A DNA stretch of 64,000 nt from Cephalotrichum gorgonifer (GCA_900312665.1 ONZQ02000013.1:310001-374000); one strand, 5' to 3'. Counted from the stretch's first letter, positions 33,011 through 44,320 are shown. Notes: a model not told the origin generated them from the sequence alone. Numbers and translations are program-made.

Positions 33011-34637
33011 GACTCCTCGTCCCTGGCCAGGCTGCAACAGTGTGGCTGTTTGGAATTCGACCGCGGAAAAAGGGATCAAAATACGGAGGGGGATAAGGAG
33101 TATTGGGCATATGAGCGATACGGTGACGTCAAAACAGAACAGGCGAAGAACTAGACTGCAGTGTTTATAAGAGGAGGCTTTTTTCTCACGAGATCGAGGA
33201 CGGCATTCGCTGCATTACATGTAATGAGGGGAAAAAGACATAGTCCCGGTGCGTTGCTAGGCACTTTCGAGCGTACCGGTCGCCGCCGCTGCCACCAAGG
33301 AAGGGGCGTTGTGGATGGATCGCATTGGAAGAGCGAGAGGGAGAGGGAGAGGGGGGAAATGTAAGTTAGGTCTTTTTAGGGGATTTGGAGCTCATGGGTT
33401 TTCTTTTCGTTGTTGGAGAGGGGGACTTTTTTTTGTTGAAAGGTTTCTAACTACATGGACTGGAAAAGGGATATATAAGTGCAAGAACATGCAAGGAAAG
33501 GTGTTTTTTTTTTGAGAATAACAAAGAATGGAGTTTTGTGGTTTAAATCTGAAGCGCGAGTAATCTGTGATCGATCAGTGTGTGCCTGTGAGGGAATGGG
33601 GAAGATAGGGCCGGTTGGCTGAGAGTGTGTCCCCATTGAAGTCTTTGACGCCTACTGCCTCGAAGGGCGGGTGATATGTGTGGGTGAGTTGAGTGTGTGT
33701 TCGATCCCGTCTTTCTCCTATCTTGCAACATTTATCCTCTGTCCTGCCAAGTATAAGGCAAGGTATTAGGAGATGTGTGTACCCCCGTTGTTGGAAATGG
33801 CATACGGCGAGAAGTAAAGGGCGCGGCGGGCCTTCTGTCCCCGTCACTTTACAAGATAGGCACGAGGAGAGAAAACCCGTGGAAATACCTTCGCTACCCC
33901 CTTACATCGTCCGCCTTAACTCGCAGGGGCTAGGAGCCGTGGACGGCGTGTACCCGTCTAGCATTCCGTTGAAAATGGATGCATTGGGTGCGTTGTGGAC
34001 GTCCTTGCTATATACCTTGGGGATGAACAGGGGATGTGGGAGGACGGACGATGAGGAGATGGTAGAAAGTTGGACAAAGGGGCGACGGGGACGGATTACA
34101 CGGGATTACCAGCGCGGAATGTGTCTGAGGACAACGGCAAGGAGGGGGAAAAGGGATGGACTGACACGACAACCGGGAGAAAAGGGCCGGGGGGAGGGGA
34201 GTCAGGTCAACTGCTCAAGTACGTCCAAGCAGCATCATAACCCATTGGCGGTCGAAAGCAAGGGTAAGGCGCCTCGGACACACGGATGTCACTCTCTTCA
34301 CATCACCCGCTCCCGGGGATTTCAAGTTTCCAACTAGCTCGCACGGAGATAAACAATAGGGATGGAAAGAAAACCCCCACAATTCGGTTCAGCGGTTCAG
34401 AGGGCGGGGAAATTTCCGAGTGTTTTGATAAGAAACTATTCCGTTATAGTACAAGACGTAGTTTCCCCCCCTTCCCCTCCTCTCCTCTCATACCGCATCT
34501 AACCGGGTGAGAGTGAGGGGAGAGGGGCGGGAGGAGAACCATCGACGGGTGAGTGTGTGTATGATGTAAGTTTGCGATGCGGGAATAGAGAGAAAGCGAT
34601 TTCCCGTATCCCCATGTTCCCATATTCCTCCTTTTCT
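33011..34637. other. Intergenic between convergent CCCH and ACP genes
   Basis: 1.6 kb between two 3' ends, longer than needed for two UTRs. It contains purine-rich stretches (33309-33360, 34180-34200) and T-runs (33427-33435, 33505-33513). No supported gene; frames up to 214 codons are purine-tract artefacts without domains. Confidence 0.4.
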
Positions 34638-35594
34638 TTAGTTGGCGTCGGGCTGCTTGAGGATGTACTCCACCGCTTGGTCGACTAAAGATGCCCCAAT
34701 AACTTGGTTAGTCACCTTTGAAACCAAAACCTAGATTGGACGTTCCGCGGGCAAGAGAGGGTGGGTGAATTGGGTTCAGAGTTGCACGGTGTGCTCGTTC
34801 CTTCGTTCATGTAGCAGGTCTTGAGGCTGCCTCAGAAACACGGACCAAGTTTCTCATCATAAAGGCCCACCCTCAAATGTGCGTGTGATAGGGGTCGGGT
34901 GACGCAGGGCAGATAGGTCTTACCGGAGTGGATGGCGTCGGCCTCCTTATCGGGGATCTCGATGCTGAACTCCTGTAGAACATGTCAGAAATCGGAAGAG
35001 AAGGGGTAGGTAGCGTCGGCCGCGCAAAATGGGGCCCAAGCGGGCGTAATAGACAACGTGTACATACCTCCTCAATGGCCATCACGACCTCGACGGTGTC
35101 AAGGCTGTCAAGGCCGAGGTCGTTTGAGAAGTGGGCAGCGGGCTTGATCTGCAATTCCACGCATCCCGGTTAGCAAACCAAAAACACCTAACAGGACCCA
35201 GCCCTTCCGGGGGGTCCAACTCCTTCCTCCAATCATCCGAAGTAGCTTACGTTGGAGACATCGTTGACCTGAAAAACATTGTTAGCAAATCTCGAGATCT
35301 ATCAACTGAACACTCTCCAAATGGAAAAGATAGAAAGGAAAGAAAGAGGAAAGAAAAATGGAGAAAAAGGCTCACCTTGTCGAAGCCCTGGAGCAGGGAC
35401 ATGATCCTCCCCTCGACCTCCTCCTTCTGCAGGGCACCGCCGGCAGAGTAACTCCTCGCGCCGAACACGACAGCGCGGGGGGCAAACGCCCTCGACGCGA
35501 ACGCGGGCCTCATCGCGACGGTGCTCGCGAATCTCCTGGCGGCGACGGGACGGGCGGCGACCATCGCGGAGCGGAGGAGCGCTGTGCGGAACAT
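34638..35594 (-). CDS. Mitochondrial acyl carrier protein (complex I subunit NDUFAB1)
   Basis: Matrix acyl carrier of mitochondrial type II fatty-acid synthesis, lipoate supply and Fe-S assembly, and an accessory subunit of complex I. Five exons: 35594-35376, 35268-35251 (an 18-base microexon, VNDVSN), 35148-35068, 34972-34924 and 34684-34638, giving 137 residues. The N-terminus is an Arg/Ala-rich mitochondrial presequence (MFRTALLRSAMVAARPVAARR). The phosphopantetheine site is the serine of GLDSLDTVEVVMAIEE (S94). The tail EIPDKEADAIHSVDQAVEYI is the canonical helix III-IV segment. The promoter has TCACGTGATAT at 35821-35831, 227 bases upstream, and an inverted CCAAT box at 35718-35722. The neighbour in the same orientation is another complex I subunit. 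Confidence 0.95.
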
Positions 35595-36087
35595 CTTTGC
35601 GGTTGGGTGTGTGGGGAGAAAAGTTGGTTTCGGGCGGAGAGGCTCGGCGATTGAAACGGGCTTCGACTCGGGGGAGGGAGTTGAAGCTCGGGATGAGGAA
35701 GGGGAGCGGATTCGGCGATTGGAGTTTGATGGACGACGTTGCGGGTGATGATAAATTTCTCGGGATAGCTTGCGGAATTGAAAGCTCCTTCGTTGTTTCT
35801 TCCGCGGCTGACTGGAAAAGTCACGTGATATGTAGAATTTGGCAGGTGTTCTCACTTGATAACAGCTGGAAGAATAGGCGAGATTATGAGGAAAGAAGGA
35901 AGCACCGGCATGGGATGGGCAATTATGTCACTCAATGGCATCCAAGGACCCAATTAAGGGGCGGCGACGGTCTTCACAAAGGAAATCATAATTAGTAGTG
36001 CACTGGCCCGGGGCCTATTTGACTCTTTTACGACGCCCCCATCTCTAATATCTACATGTACATAGCACCCCCGGTAGCCACCGCAGC
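35595..36087. promoter_or_regulatory. ACP promoter / NDUFS8 3' flank
   Basis: 493 bases between two tandem minus-strand genes. It carries an inverted CCAAT box (35718-35722) and the palindrome-containing 11-mer TCACGTGATAT (35821-35831) upstream of the ACP start. No gene. Confidence 0.5.
35821..35831. promoter_or_regulatory. CACGTG-core element upstream of ACP (NDUFAB1)
   Basis: The sequence TCACGTGATAT lies 227 bases upstream of the ACP start codon. An identical 11-mer lies 235 bases upstream of NDUFS8. TCACGTGA is the type of site bound by Cbf1-like bHLH factors, which control respiratory genes in some yeasts. Binding here is inferred. Confidence 0.55.
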
Positions 36088-37028
36088 TTATCGGTAGGGA
36101 GCATCGGCCCTAATGGCGGCCGCCAGCTCCGGCTCCCACTTGTCTCCGTTCGAAAGCAGCTTCTCTGTAGTGATGGGTTAGTTTTATTCCTTCTTATCGT
36201 ACTCTCGGGACTGGGTGCGGGAGAAAGGTAGAGAGGGAGGGAGGAAAAACGTACCCTTGTTGTAGAGGAGCTCCTCCCTGGTCTCGGTGGAGTACTCGGC
36301 GTTGGGGGACTCGACGATGGCGTCGACGGGGCACGACTCCTGGCAGAAGCCGCAGTAGATGCACTTGGTCATGTCGATGTCGTAGCGGGTCGTCCGGCGG
36401 GATCCGTCGGCGCGCTCCTCGGCCTCGATCGTGATGGCCTGGGCAGGACAGATCTGGTTGGAGCTCATCGTCAGTTTCCGGTTCCCCTTCCACGGGGCTT
36501 GGACAGGGGGAGGGCAATCGTACAGCTTCGCAGAGCTTGCAGGCAATGCAGCGCTCCTCACCCGACGGGTACCTCCTTAACGCGTGCTCGCCGCGGAATC
36601 TGGGAGAGACAGGGCCCTGGGGTACTTGTTAGATAACGCTAGCTCGCCAATTGGCCGTTCGCAGGAGCTCACAAACCTTCTCGAAGGGGTAGTAGATGGT
36701 GTAGCTAGAAAAAAAAACTCCGTCAGAAACCATGCACGGCAGGCGTGTGCTCCGGAGGGACATACGGAGGCCTGAAAAACTGCTCCATGAGTATATACAT
36801 GCCACGGAACATCTCCGTCATGAGGAAGTAGTTCCCCGCATGGTCCATCAGCGACTCCTTCGACGTCTCCCAGTTCTCCGGCTTCTTCATGCGGAAGCCC
36901 GAGGGCGGCGGGCCGGCGGGCGTGGCGTAGCCTCGCCTCGCGGGGACGAGGGTGGCAGCACCAGGTAGCGTCCGGCGCACCAGCGGAGCTGCGGCGCGGT
37001 GCAGCTGTCTCGTCGACGCGGGCAGCAT
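36088..37028 (-). CDS. NADH:ubiquinone oxidoreductase iron-sulfur subunit NDUFS8 (TYKY, 8Fe-8S)
   Basis: Core complex I subunit carrying clusters N6a and N6b in the peripheral arm. Five exons: 37028-36766, 36704-36677 (28 bases), 36616-36524, 36453-36255 and 36164-36088, giving 219 residues. An Arg-rich mitochondrial presequence (MLPASTRQLHRAAAPLVRR) is followed by the family segment FRGMYILMEQFFRPPYTIYY. The two 4Fe-4S motifs are CIACKLCEAICP and CIYCGFCQESCP, each CxxCxxCxxxCP. The first is split by the third intron. The C-terminus NGDKWEPELAAAIRADAPYR is conserved. Upstream are inverted CCAAT boxes at 37103-37107, 37119-37123 and 37243-37247, and TCACGTGATAT at 37263-37273. Confidence 0.96.
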
Positions 37029-37262
37029 GGCGACGGCGGCGGCGGGGATCGGGGTATCGGTCGGTCTGTTTCCTCTGGGAGCTCAATTGACCGGTGTTGT
37101 CAATTGGGTCGCCTGTCGATTGGTCGCCTCGGCGGTGATGGGAAGTCGTGGTCAAGCAGGGATCGCCGCATCAAATTGTTCCGTTGTATCGAGGTTGGAG
37201 GAGCCGAATGAGCGATTACACAAACGAATACGATGGGCGTTGATTGGCGGGTCGGATATTTA

Positions 37263-37273
37263 TCACGTGATAT
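37263..37273. promoter_or_regulatory. CACGTG-core element upstream of NDUFS8
   Basis: TCACGTGATAT lies 235 bases upstream of the NDUFS8 start codon and is identical to the element before ACP, in the same orientation and at nearly the same distance. Three inverted CCAAT boxes lie between it and the start. Confidence 0.55.
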
Positions 37274-38610
37274 ACTCCGTACAGCGAGGTGGCTAATCTG
37301 CACTAGAATGGGTGTGATGGTTGTCGGCTGGTTGCCAGCTGTGAGAGGGTGGCCACTCTGAGAAACCGAGACCTATCAAACAGTCACTTTTTAGAATCTT
37401 TTACTGTGTTTCTACTCATATGTAGTCGTCTATTGGGCTTATTACATCCTCGAACTTCGGATTCTCTGGCAGATCTTTACGAATGAAGGGCACGAAACGG
37501 TGAAATTCGATTAAAACGTCCGGAAGCTGCCGGCTTTCCCACTCGAAAGATCAGAGCAACCTACTAGATTATGATGTAAACCGACATGATATACCAGGAT
37601 CTCCCCAAGTTTAGCTGAAGGATGGTAGCATGGTCTCCATGTTCTACATCCGGGGACTAATAACCTTACTCCTCCCCATTTCCCCCCTCGTTTCTAAGTA
37701 GGGGCCACTTCTTGTCCTTCCCGTGGCGATGAGTTCGATGTCAAATGGCCCACTTCGTCGTCGTTCGATAGTGGGCGCTTCCTACGCGAGTCCTACGACA
37801 AATAAACCAACGATATACTGTGTGCATCGTGGGCGTCCGAACAGAAAAGTGGGCGCCGTGGAGTACCTTTACCTACGGGGGGAACTGCCTGGTCCGTCGT
37901 CGGCTCCTGCTTGACGCCGAGTGGTCCAAGAACACGGATGATAGTGGAGAGGTTTGGCTCGGAGAGATGGAGGAAGCTAGCAAGCAATGGGTGAATGCCC
38001 TAACCATGTCTTGTTTCCTGGATGCTTCTTTTTCTAATCATAATGTGCCTCATCTGCCCTTATTTTGACGCACGCCCCTGACTCTACTCAGCTCTGCCAA
38101 TCTCTGGCTTCTTCCATGGCAACCTCGTCATCATAATGAGCGCCAGGCCTCCCAGCATCTATGACCTCATACGTCTTAGCTCACGTCGCCGAGGGGACAG
38201 CTCTCATCCCCACACTCTGGGCCTTTCCTTGGACTCAGAAATGATCTCCGGCAACACATTGAGACAACTTTTAGCGAAACCCTTCCCCCCTCCTCCCTCG
38301 GACGACAGCTGAAGAGCAGTCAACTAAAAAGCAATCTAAAATCACAGGACCCTGAGTGCAGGGTAGCAAGACACTCTGAAGAGAACTATCATCCTCCTAT
38401 TTCATATCCAGCGTCACTGTGGGAGGGCCCCACCGCTGAGACATTCTTCCCTGAATCTCCCTGAAGTCATTTTATCGTCTTAGAGGATGCAGTGCGTGGT
38501 GTTTCTCGTCTCCATGGACGACCCCCTTCCCAGCTACGGCTCGTAGCTTAGTTCGAAATATGCCAGGGCGGAGGTGTAAGTCGCCTAGGGACGGAAGCGT
38601 AGTGTTTTGT

Positions 38611-38618
38611 TATATAAG
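38611..38618 (+). promoter_or_regulatory. TATA box of the small secreted protein gene
   Basis: TATATAAG followed by GATGG, 123 bases upstream of the start codon at 38741. The leader after it is pyrimidine-rich, as in strongly expressed fungal genes. Confidence 0.6.
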
Positions 38619-38740
38619 GATGGACCAGATGCCACCGTCTACTCTCTTCCTGTTCCTTTCCGTGTCATCATTCTTTCCGAGCATATATCAAGCTCTCGTC
38701 TTCTCTTCCATTCTAACATATACCGAAGCATACTTTTACC

Positions 38741-39312
38741 ATGTTTACTAGTATCAGATTCTTAATCATCTCCACCCTCGCTGCGTAAGTTCCCCCATCC
38801 CGGCATTTCTCGACTAGATGACGTGCAGAAAAAGCTGACCATCTCCCAGGACCGTCCTAGCACAAGGCGGGCGAGGTGGCGGTCGAGGGGGCAGGTACCC
38901 CGGAAACGGCCATGGCCGGAACCACGGCGCCGGCGGCCACGGACACCGCCCATGGGGCGGACACGGCGGCCCGGACCCCTTCTTCGGACCTAAGAGCGCC
39001 GCCACCGGCAGTCCCTTCAACACCGGTCCCGCCAACTTCCCCTTCGACGACCAGTTTCAGACCCGCTGCCCAACGGTCTACACGACCGCAACCGATGGCG
39101 TCTGCTCCACCTGCGCCGAGCCAGACTGCACCCTCATAACCACAATCACTCCCGACTGCGCGTGCGGCACTGCCATCCCCACTGTCACTGCCGAGTATCC
39201 CTGCGAGGGCAGGTGCCCGAGGTGCGCGATCAGCTACGTCTTCCCCACGGAGACTGCAGACTGCGAGGCCGACGAGGAGGAGGAGGAGGAGGAGGAGGAG
39301 GAGGAGGACTAG
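38741..39312 (+). CDS. Small secreted Gly-rich, cysteine-containing protein with poly-Glu tail
   Basis: Two exons, 38741-38784 and 38850-39312, giving 168 residues. The first exon ends inside the signal peptide (MFTSIRFLIISTLAATVLAQ), and cleavage is likely after Ala or Gln there. The mature N-terminus is Gly/Arg/His-rich (GGRGGGRGGRYPGNGHGRNH). A module with regularly spaced cysteines follows: CPTVYTTATDGVCSTC, then CTLITTITPDCACG, then CEGRCPRC, then DCEAD. The protein ends in 11 glutamates encoded by a perfect GAG repeat (39274-39306), then Asp. The Thr/Ile-rich repeats and cysteines resemble cell-wall-associated fungal proteins, but no family is assigned. It lies tail-to-tail with the NLR gene, 206 bases apart. 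Confidence 0.75.
39274..39306 (+). repeat. (GAG)11 trinucleotide repeat in coding sequence
   Basis: Eleven perfect GAG codons encode the poly-Glu tail of the secreted protein, flanked on each side by GAC. Likely length-variable between strains. Confidence 0.95.
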
Positions 39313-39518
39313 AACGAGCGAAGGATCCTGCTGGCGAGGATTGGATGAGACGGACACCGATAGGATGAGCCTGTATAAATATGTAACTGGATATCTTTCA
39401 TTGAAACTATATTTTTCTCATCTTGCAATCGCTATGGATTTCCTCCTAAATGCTGTAAAACGAACATGCCGTGATATATAATACTGAGCTCTCTCCTCGG
39501 GGAAAACAGAGCTAAATA

Positions 39519-42500
39519 CTACTTTATCGCCGGCTTCGCGAGCGGTGCCCAAAGAGCTTTCACCGCCTCCTCCCAGTCGTCAAACGTCCTCACCTGTCCC
39601 CCGACTAGGATCTCCCCCCTCGAGAGCCGCATGCGCAGCGGCGCGGCGGTAAACCACTCGTGGTCCGCCTTGCAAACGAGGTCCGCCTTCCCATCCGCCG
39701 TTTTGTTCCCCTCTACACGTATTACGGTCTGCATGCACTCCTCGCAGAACGGATCCAGACTCCTCGCGCATATGACGACATTCTCCGTCTCCATGATGGT
39801 ATTCAGACACTGTAGGCAGACGAGGGGGTGGGGCCGTGAATAGGGAAGGAAGACCTCCGCTATCCGACTCTGGCTTGGCCGGAGGCTAATCGGCGAATGA
39901 GCCGAGCCGGCTAGGTCGTCCGACGGCCGGCGCATGGACTCGAATAGAGCCTTCGCGTTGTCTATGTCACCAATCGCCACCAGCGCCCGGGAGAGGTTCT
40001 CGAGCGCGTGGGCGTCATTCTGCGGCTCATCATCGTTGAGGATCTCGAAGCTCTCCACGATGATGGCCGAAAGGAGCCTTCGGGCTTCGTCTATCTTCCC
40101 ACGCTGGGAGTAGAGAAGACCGAGATAGAGCGACGCATCATTGACGTCGATGCCGTAAAGGCTCTGCGGCATGTCCTTGCCTCGGCGGACGTTGACGTGG
40201 TACTCCTGGAGTTCGTGAAGCTTGGCGAAAAGGGCGTCAGCTTCGGCCGACGTGGAGATCACGTTGATCATCATCTGGTTATACACCTGGGCGCGGCTGC
40301 GCAAGGACAGGGTATGTAGCGTCCTTACGAGGACGCTTCCCCGGGGGTGTCCTCCGATCTCAGATATCTCCTCGTGGATGGCAATCGCGCCATTGTAGTC
40401 GCGCGAGAAGAATTTTAGGTTGGCTAGCGAGAGTCTTAGGTTTAACTGAGCTGCGGTGGCTTGCCGGGAAGTGGCAACATCAATGGCGGCGCGGTACTTC
40501 TCCGCCATGAAGTCGCTCCTCTGCCTTCTGCACGCGGTCTTGGGGATCACCCATTCCAGATCGGCCGTTCCGGAAGCCTGCTCAACGAGGAAGTCGATGA
40601 GGCGACTCTGGCCTTCGACCTTGCCTGGCTGGTTGTCCATCCAGTCTAGCAGCTCCATTATGAGCCCGTGCTGGTTATGCGCGCCTAGGACCTCTAGATA
40701 TGCCTCCTCGGGCTCAAACTTGTCGGGCTCGTAGGCGCTGGCGATGGCTTTCTGGAAGTAGATGAGAGAGTCTTCGATACGGTCCAATTTCGAATAGCAC
40801 TTGGCAATCTGTAGCCGGTTCGTGTAAAGCCTCCACTTGCTGAAGTCCTGCTGGCGGGGAGTGTTAAACCGACCCTCGGCAATGAGTCTCTCTTCGAGCG
40901 TCTCACACATGAGATGCTTGATTAGTGCCCGATCATACTGTTTGTTGATCATGTAGCAGTAGGCAATACGGCCGCAGGTTTCGACCATGTCTCCATCAAG
41001 GGGAAGTGCCTCGTTGAAGTGCTTAAGGGCCTCGTCGTGTAGTCCAAGAACCAGGTACGTGCTGCCGATTCTACGTAGCGAGTGCGCCGACTGGGGAATG
41101 TTAGCCCAGTTGAGAGCCCTGCGCATACGTACCCTCGGAGGGATGGATGCCCACTCGTAGTCCGAATCAGACCAGGTGTGACCGTCCTCAATGAAGGCGA
41201 CACTGTGGACGATCTGGAAACACGTCATGGTGGGGATATAGGACCCGAATTCGGGATCCAGCCATGCACGCGCGTAGATTCGACCGATAGTCTCCACCAG
41301 GCCCGCGGGTTCCGATGTCGCCTTCATAACCCAGCCTCGGGACTGCTCGTCTAGCCCGCTGAGGACTTCGGGGTCGGTCATCCACTTCCGAAGACAGACC
41401 ATGTTAGGGTCCGTGAATAGCTTCAGACTCTCTTCCTCCTGCGTCCAGTCCAGGATGTGTTCCGGGCTCGTTATCAACTTGTACAGGCAGCGGCCGATAT
41501 GTTTCTTGTCCTCGAGCACGACCTTCGATATGTCGGCGCAGACAAGGTGTTCTTGCCAATACCAGGTCGCATACCGCCACATAGGCCCGTTGGTGGGACT
41601 GCGGCGGAAAGACTCGGGCTCTAACAGAATACGAAGGCAGGTCTTGAGAATATGTAGTCGTGCTTGGGCGAGATCGAAGCCGATAGCCGGCCCCCCCAAC
41701 TTGGATCTGACGTGGTTGGATATTTCGTCTCGCAGAAATTCTGTGATGGAGGCATGGTAGAACATAATGGTGGTGGTCTTCTTGTTCGAGTTGAACTCGA
41801 CACCCACGGGTGGGCCAAAGAAATCCGAACCCTCGTGTCCACTGTCAGGCGACCGGGAGCTAGATGGGGACCGAGAGCCTTTCCGGGGGGGAAGAGGCGG
41901 GTTCTGGTCGGCGTGTCGCTGGTATATATCGGCCGTGGTGAGTCCGTCATCCCTGTCGAGGACGAAGAAGCAGGAATATTGATTTCGAATGGTCTCCTCC
42001 AGGTTGAACGGCTCGTCGCCAAATCTGAGTTCAAGAATAATCTCAATCTGGTCGAGGGTGAGGGTCTGCTCGGCGCATGTAACCCACATCAAGGCCTCGT
42101 TCAGGTCGGCGGCGTGGGCTTCGGAGAGAGTAGCGGAGAGCTGTTCCATCATCTTGTAGAGCATGCCATTGATTTCGCTCGGGTATCCGTCAAGACTTTC
42201 CATGATCATCCTTGGGTGAGTTTTCCGACTGATTTCCGACACCATAAATCGAGCGAGAATAAAAAGACCGTCAACCTGTTTAAGCATACGCTCAACCACT
42301 TCTTGCTTGAACTCGGGGCGGGAGCGTCTCAAGACTCGCGATCGACGAACCTCGTCGACGATGTAGGCCCGAACATCTTCAGCTATTCGTTCGGGGGTGA
42401 TGTAGATAGACCGCAACAACTCGCTTGTACCGTCCTCGTCAAGAAACATCGATACCGTCTCGGTCATGACGTTCCGGCCCACCATAGCCACCTGAATCCT

Positions 42501-43944
42501 GGTCGACTGGTAGCGACTGGGACTTCCAGCTACTAAACCGAGAAATTCGTTCAGCTCTGTAGACTCGGCCTCGTCTATCCCGTCGAGGAAGATGTAAATG
42601 GTTCTCTTTCGGGTATCCGTCGTGCACGGCGTGCTGATGAGGGCCCGAAAGGCGCTAGAAATCGTCTTGATATCGTCGCGGGACCCCAGCTTCCGAAGGA
42701 TCTCGTTTCCGTAGAAGCCATCGTCCTCACTAAGCTGGTAAGCAATATCCCGAAGAGCCTGGTTGACGGACCTCGTCTCAGGATTGTTCTCGCGGAAGAA
42801 GAAGTAAGCAAGCGAGTCCAAGGGTGTGTCTGGCTGGGATAAAATTTCCTCGACGTGCGATATCAGTCTAGATGCGAGATACGATTTTCCAGTACCTGAC
42901 AACAGCGTTAGGACCATAGGTAAGTCGGAAGAAGAGGCGGGATAAGACGGCGGGTACAAGACTTACCGGGATTTCCGCAAACCCAGAGGAACGGGAACAG
43001 GCCATCGACCCAATCCTGGAGATTGGGATCTTTAACAAACCAGTCCCCCGTCCCTGGAGTGCGCGAGTTCTTCAAGGCGTTGTAAGAATCCTCCGGGTAC
43101 ACGGACGGCTCGAGGATAGTCCTCAGTCGCTGGCGGTTGGAAAGCGCGGTCCGCTCTCTGGTTTCAGCGCGCAGGTTCTCAACTTCCTCTGCTAGCTGAT
43201 GCTGGATAGATATGCTACGCTTGATGGAGGCTAGCGTCTCGGCCATAACGAGGCCCTCTTCGCCTCGGGTCAGGTTAGAGAGTTTCGCAAGAGCTTCGGG
43301 GACCTTGCTCTCCCGGGCAAATACTTTGCGGAAGTACGCCTTAACGCGGCCCCGGTTGACTTCAGCAGTAGCGATTAACAAAGTTTCAAAGAGAGCAGCG
43401 AGAATTTGCACAACTTTCTCTCGCAGTTGCGGGGACATTTCTTCTTTGATATAGAATTCCAGACGGATGGTAAAGTCCTAATGCCGGGTGTAAGTACGAG
43501 TGTTCGGCGCATGGCAGCAACCCAACAGCCATCCCAAGACACGAGAATACTCACTTGGAGGCGGGAAAATAGGTCGATTATGGCGTCGTACATCTGGGAC
43601 ACATCGTTCGCAGCGCCGACCAAGTACATGATGGCAGAGAAGATGCCCTGAGCCGGCGGGAAAGCCTCCTCAGCAGCCCCCGCGACGGCGCTCCCGATGA
43701 TCTCGATGGGCTTGAGTAGGGAGCCGACGACGTCGATGAGCCGCCGCTCCCGGCTCCTGAAGTTAACAAAACGCTCATTCTGGTCGCGTAGCAGTCGAAG
43801 GAGCGCGTTCGCCGACGTTATTTGTGGTGACAAGAAGTCTTTCTGGCCCTCCTCCGCAGTCGCGAGATACTCCTTCTGGGCATCCTCAACAAGGGACGCG
43901 AATCGGCGCCCTATTTCGTCCCGCCGCTCAGCAAGGATATTCAT
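39519..43944 (-). CDS. NLR-type STAND protein: Goodbye-like N-terminus, NACHT NTPase, TPR repeats, C-terminal Cys-rich domain
   Basis: Large signal-transducing NTPase of the fungal NLR class, which acts in self/non-self recognition and regulated cell death. Three exons: 43944-43555, 43477-42967 and 42895-39519, giving 1425 residues. Residues about 1-250 are helical and resemble the fungal STAND N-terminal 'Goodbye' domain (FPPAQGIFSAIMYLVGAAND, then YDAIIDLFSRLQDFTIRL). The NACHT part has Walker A GNPGTGKS at 298-305, interrupted by intron 2, and Walker B IYIFLDGIDEA at 400-410. Helical TPR-like repeats follow, e.g. IGSTYLVLGLHDEALKHFNE. The C-terminus has C1327, C1330, C1343, C1351, C1354, C1375 and H1379, a probable zinc-binding fold, then FDDWEEAVKALW. 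The start is the first ATG of the frame; nothing looks broken. Confidence 0.88.
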
Positions 43945-44320
43945 CTTGTTGAAGGACGGGCTGGGGGCTGTCGACTCTTGATCTAGACGACGGGACGGGG
44001 CGAAAAGTCGTATGTATCTACAAAGAAGCAAAGAATGAAGTAGACAGAAGCATGGAGGGAGGTTGATATTGAGTGCGAGGGGGAAGGAATGCGGTTTCAA
44101 ACGAAGGATGGGGAGGGAGGTGCAAACTGCGCATCCCTGCAGTATGCGTTCCCTGCAGCAGCCCTAAGTCCCCTTTAAGCATAGACTTGACCCGGATCGT
44201 CGCCCGGGGACGCGTACAAGTACTCGTACCACAGCCCAGGCAACGGATACTGCCACAAGGCGAAGCCGGGGCTCGAAACCCGGGAATTTCGACTTTTGGT
44301 CTCGGTCGATCTCCGTCGAT

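Larger units (their letters stand above)
37029..38740. other. Divergent intergenic region, 1.7 kb
   Basis: The left end is the NDUFS8 promoter (CCAAT boxes and CACGTG element). The right end is the promoter of the small secreted protein, with a clear TATATAAG box at 38611-38618, 123 bases before its ATG. The middle shows no supported gene. Confidence 0.5.

Noticed and set aside
41664..42536. 290-codon plus-strand frame inside the NLR gene
   Set aside because: Antisense shadow of the NACHT-coding exon, which has clear Walker motifs on the minus strand.
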